DNA of 64,000 nucleotides from Emiliania huxleyi CCMP1516 (taxonomy: Eukaryota; Haptophyta; Isochrysidales; Noelaerhabdaceae). The notes beneath the pieces were generated by a model. The model did no database searches. It had not been told where the DNA came from and saw only the letters and a program-made list of their open reading frames with translations. The DNA is taken from positions 39,711 through 103,710 of the forward strand of contig NW_005199353.1 in assembly GCF_000372725.1 (NCBI RefSeq). Reading direction: 5' to 3'. Below, piece by piece: positions 61,803 through 64,000 of the stretch. Position numbers and translations under genes: made by a program. Positions within the stretch are counted from its first letter, which is position 1; each line of letters opens with the position of its first letter.

Positions 61803-62736
61803 ATGGGGAAGCGCAAGCTCGCTGCAGCGCGCACGGCGCGGCCGCTCCAGGTCGGCGACGCTGTGAGGGCCAAGTACCTCGCAGACAAGCCACCGCCGCG
61901 ATTCCTGCAGGGGAAATCGTCCGGCCGCGGCTACTACTTCCGCGGGCAGGTCTGTGGCGTGCACGCCGACGGCTGCGTGGATGTGTACTTTGCCGACGGA
62001 CACTTTGAAGCGCGCGTTGTGCCGCAGTTCGTCACGCGTACCTCGCACTCTGTGCTGCGCCGCTGGCGCTCATCGGGCCACGATCTCATCGGGCGGCGCC
62101 TCCTGATCAGCGTGTTTGAGTTCGACAAGGCTGCGCACCGCGCTTTCGGCGCGCGCGTGGTCGCGTGGACCGAGGACGGGGGCTTGTTCCATGTCGTTCA
62201 CGACGATGACGACGAGGAGGCGCTGACCGAGGCGGATATCTGGGAGGGGATCAAGAGGCTCGAGGCGGGCGCCTGCACGGGGCCGGCGGCTACGCCACCG
62301 CCGCCGCCGCTCGCCCCGCAGCGCCCGCCCCAGGGAAGCGCATCGGCGGGCCCGGCGGGCGGCGCGGGCGGCGCTGCAACGCCGCTTGGGCCGCCAGGTC
62401 CGGTGGACGACGACGCGGCGGTGCGAGAGGCTCTGCGCGAGCCCGGCAGCATGGCGGGCGTGCGCGAGATGCTTCGGCGAGCCCGAGCGGGCGCGGCGGC
62501 TCCGCGGCTGCAGCGCACTTCACCTCTGCACGAGCTGCTGTAGGCGCGTCCGCCTCGACCACTACGCTGAGGTGTTTGACGAGCAGGGCTATGATGACTT
62601 GAACCACATCCGGGCGATCGCCGTCGAGGGAGGCGGCGACTTTGAGCGCTTTGTTTGCCACGTTGGACTCAAGCCCGGCCACGCGGCGAAGGTCAAGAGC
62701 TGGTGCCGCAGCCTGCCCGTGGCCATGGCACGGTGA
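61803..62736 (+). CDS. Tudor-like / SAM-domain protein
   Basis: ATG at 61803 (MGKRKLAAARTARPLQVGDA). The N-terminal part repeats a Tudor/agenet-like pattern: VGDAVRAKYLAD, GYYFRGQVCGVHADGCVDVY, FADGHFEARVVPQFV, then GRRLLISVFEFDKAAHRAFG and GLFHVVHDDDDEEALTEADI. A Pro/Gly/Ala linker follows. The C-terminal exon, in another frame after a TGTAG acceptor (about 62544), is a SAM domain: RLDHYAEVFDEQGYDDLNHI and CHVGLKPGHAAKVKSWC. The donor of this intron was not located. Tudor-type modules read methylated tails and SAM domains oligomerise, so a chromatin or scaffold role is plausible. Its stop is only 17 bp before the FANCD2 ATG. Confidence 0.65.
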
Positions 62737-62753
62737 GGGCGCAGTTTTTCTTT

Positions 62754-63714
62754 ATGTCCTTTTTTCGCGGTATTGGTACCCGGCTGCCCCAGGCTTTCGG
62801 CGCCATGGATTTGGACGAACTCGAAGGTCCCCTCGACGAGGCGCTTCGTCGTGCTCCCGGCCTGCTCCAGCACCCGTGCACGCGGGCCGCCGCCACGCGT
62901 GCGCTGCTCGCCCGGCTCCCGTGTGAGGAGGCACGTGGCGCTCGCTCGATCGCCGCCCTGCTGAGTGCGCACGGCGAGCGGTCCCTGGAGGTAAGCACGG
63001 AGATTTTTGCGGTGCTGCCGCTGCTCGACGCTCCGGCGTGTCGCGAGGTGCTGGGCCACCTGCCCACCCTTGTTGGCGGCTCTGACGCTGAGGCGGACGG
63101 GATGATGGAGGCGGCGCGCGCAGTGATGGCGGCGGACCGCTCGCTGCTCGTGCCTGCGATCGGTGCGACCGCTTACATGGCCCTGTGCCGCCCGAGCGCG
63201 CTCTGAGGAGAGCCACGCGAGATCGGCAGGCGCTCTCTCCGAGGCTTCGTTGCCGGCGTCGCACGCACACGAGTTGGCGCGTCTCGCCGCGGCGGCGCTG
63301 CCCCTCGCCGATGAGTCGGACCTGCCCACTCTGGTCCGCACGCTCGTCGGCTGCCTGTCCGCGCGGTCGGCCGGGCGGGTGCTGCGCGCGCTCCGCTCCG
63401 CCCTCGGCCCCGTGTCGAGCCAGACGGTCGGCCTGCTCCTCGAGGCGGCAACGCACCCAGCCCTCTCCCTGGCCCTTTCGCATGCGCCCCTGCTCCTGCA
63501 CTGCACCCTGCCCCTGCCCTGCCACCCGCCCCTCCCCCACACCCTCCAGGTGGTTGGCCACGCTCTGCGAGTCTCCACGCCCGCCGTCTCGTCGCTCCTG
63601 CGCCTCTGCGCCTCCTCGCCGCCCCTCTCACGGTGTGCGCGAAGGCCCGGCTGCAGCCTCCGCCACAGCCGTACCTCACCACCTCTGCCACTGCCGCTGC
63701 CATCGCCGCGACCT

Positions 63715-63748
<34 letters not shown>

Positions 63749-64000
63749 CGTCGCCGCCGCCTCCTCGTTTTGGTCGCTGAGCCTCGTGCCCGCGCCTCGC
63801 GCCCGCCCAGGTGGGAACGTCCTTGTTCCTCCTGCGGCTCTCCCCCCGAGGCTTCCCCATCGCGCGGCGCTGTTAATCCCCCCGTCGGTTCTTGCCGTCG
63901 CCCTTCCGGCGCCTGGGAAGCTTTGTTTTCCTCTTCCTACCCCTTCGCCTGAATCGGGGTCCCTCCAGAAACCCGTTTCCCTTTGGGGTCCCCCTTCTTT
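62754..64000 (+). CDS. FANCD2: FANCD2 (Fanconi anaemia D2), N-terminal part, cut by window edge
   Basis: ATG at 62754 (MSFFRGIGTRLPQAFGAMDL) or 62805. Exon 1 encodes helical-repeat sequence including VSTEIFAVLPLLDAPACREV, LGHLPTLVGGSDAEADGMME and RSLLVPAIGATAYM. A 50-nt GC-AG intron (63180-63229) joins ATG to GCGCTC, giving YMALSEASLPASHAHELARL, then ESDLPTLVRTLVGCLSARSA and GRVLRALRSALG. A further GC-AG intron (about 63451-63549) leads to VVGHALRVSTPAVSSLLRLC. Order and spacing (REVLGHLPTLVGG; DLPTLVRTLVGCL; VGHALR) follow the FANCD2 N-terminal solenoid. FANCD2 acts with FANCI in interstrand crosslink repair. The ubiquitinated Lys lies beyond the readable part. The last 200 bases look like a low-quality contig end. 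Confidence 0.75.

Noticed and set aside
1-64000. CRISPR arrays, bacterial operons or phage modules
   Set aside because: Repeats seen are minisatellites or dispersed elements without spacer structure, and gene structures are intron-containing and eukaryotic.

Overview
The window is nuclear DNA of a GC-rich eukaryotic alga. It is most probably a haptophyte of the Emiliania/Gephyrocapsa type; this is an inference. The grounds are very high GC, genes with 0-5 short introns (about 50-240 nt), many GC-AG introns among the GT-AG ones, a plastid-type PAP/fibrillin gene whose N-terminus looks like a bipartite leader, proline- and alanine-rich low-complexity proteins, TTAGGG-type telomeric repeats inside one intron, and a 100-N scaffold gap (17109-17208). 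There are no bacterial operons, rRNAs or tRNAs that I can support.

Layout: 1-2.7 kb, minus: PAP/fibrillin (cut by the left edge) and an HRI1-like protein. 2.7-5 kb: noncoding minisatellites. 5-8.6 kb, plus: a damaged ASCH-domain gene and a Cys-rich membrane protein. 9-10.9 kb, minus: two-domain CHR chromate transporter. 11.6-13.8 kb, plus: DUF1917/C11orf68-like gene. 14.3-15.4 kb, minus: secreted protein. 16-17.1 kb: fragmentary gene running into the gap. 18.4-21.2 kb, plus: RNA-binding protein combining RRM, CCCH finger, PAM2 motif, KH and a PhoH-type P-loop ATPase. 21.7-27.7 kb, minus: single-exon chromatin-type protein with GNAT, SET, MBD-like, Tudor-like and RanBP2-type zinc-finger regions. 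28.7-30.7 kb, minus: ankyrin protein. 31 kb: decayed Harbinger-like transposase. 31.7-35.3 kb, plus: GH5 glycoside hydrolase with a giant Pro-rich linker and three identical Cys modules, interrupted by one in-frame TAG. 36.2-39 kb, plus: small membrane protein and a CCR4/nocturnin-type nuclease with EF-hands. 39.8-42.8 kb, minus: multi-pass membrane protein and a five-bladed-propeller glycosidase-like protein. 43.4-44.2 kb, plus: Cu-only SOD-like protein. 45.9-47.4 kb, minus: cyclin H. 48-56 kb: gene-poor, rich in repeats and hairpins, with a TA-flanked inverted-repeat element. 56.1-59.2 kb: CDK10 (minus) divergent from an EamA/DMT transporter (plus). 60.4-64 kb, plus: EF-hand protein, Tudor/SAM protein, and the 5' part of FANCD2 cut by the right edge.

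The genes are ordinary, unlinked eukaryotic functions: cell cycle (cyclin H, CDK10), DNA repair (FANCD2), RNA turnover (PhoH fusion, CCR4-like), chromatin (GNAT-SET) and transport. The most notable signals are architectural: two unusual domain fusions, three short introns bordered by direct duplications of exon sequence across the splice sites (one filled with telomeric repeats), a 140-bp perfect inverted duplication at a gene's 3' end, and several dispersed repeat families.
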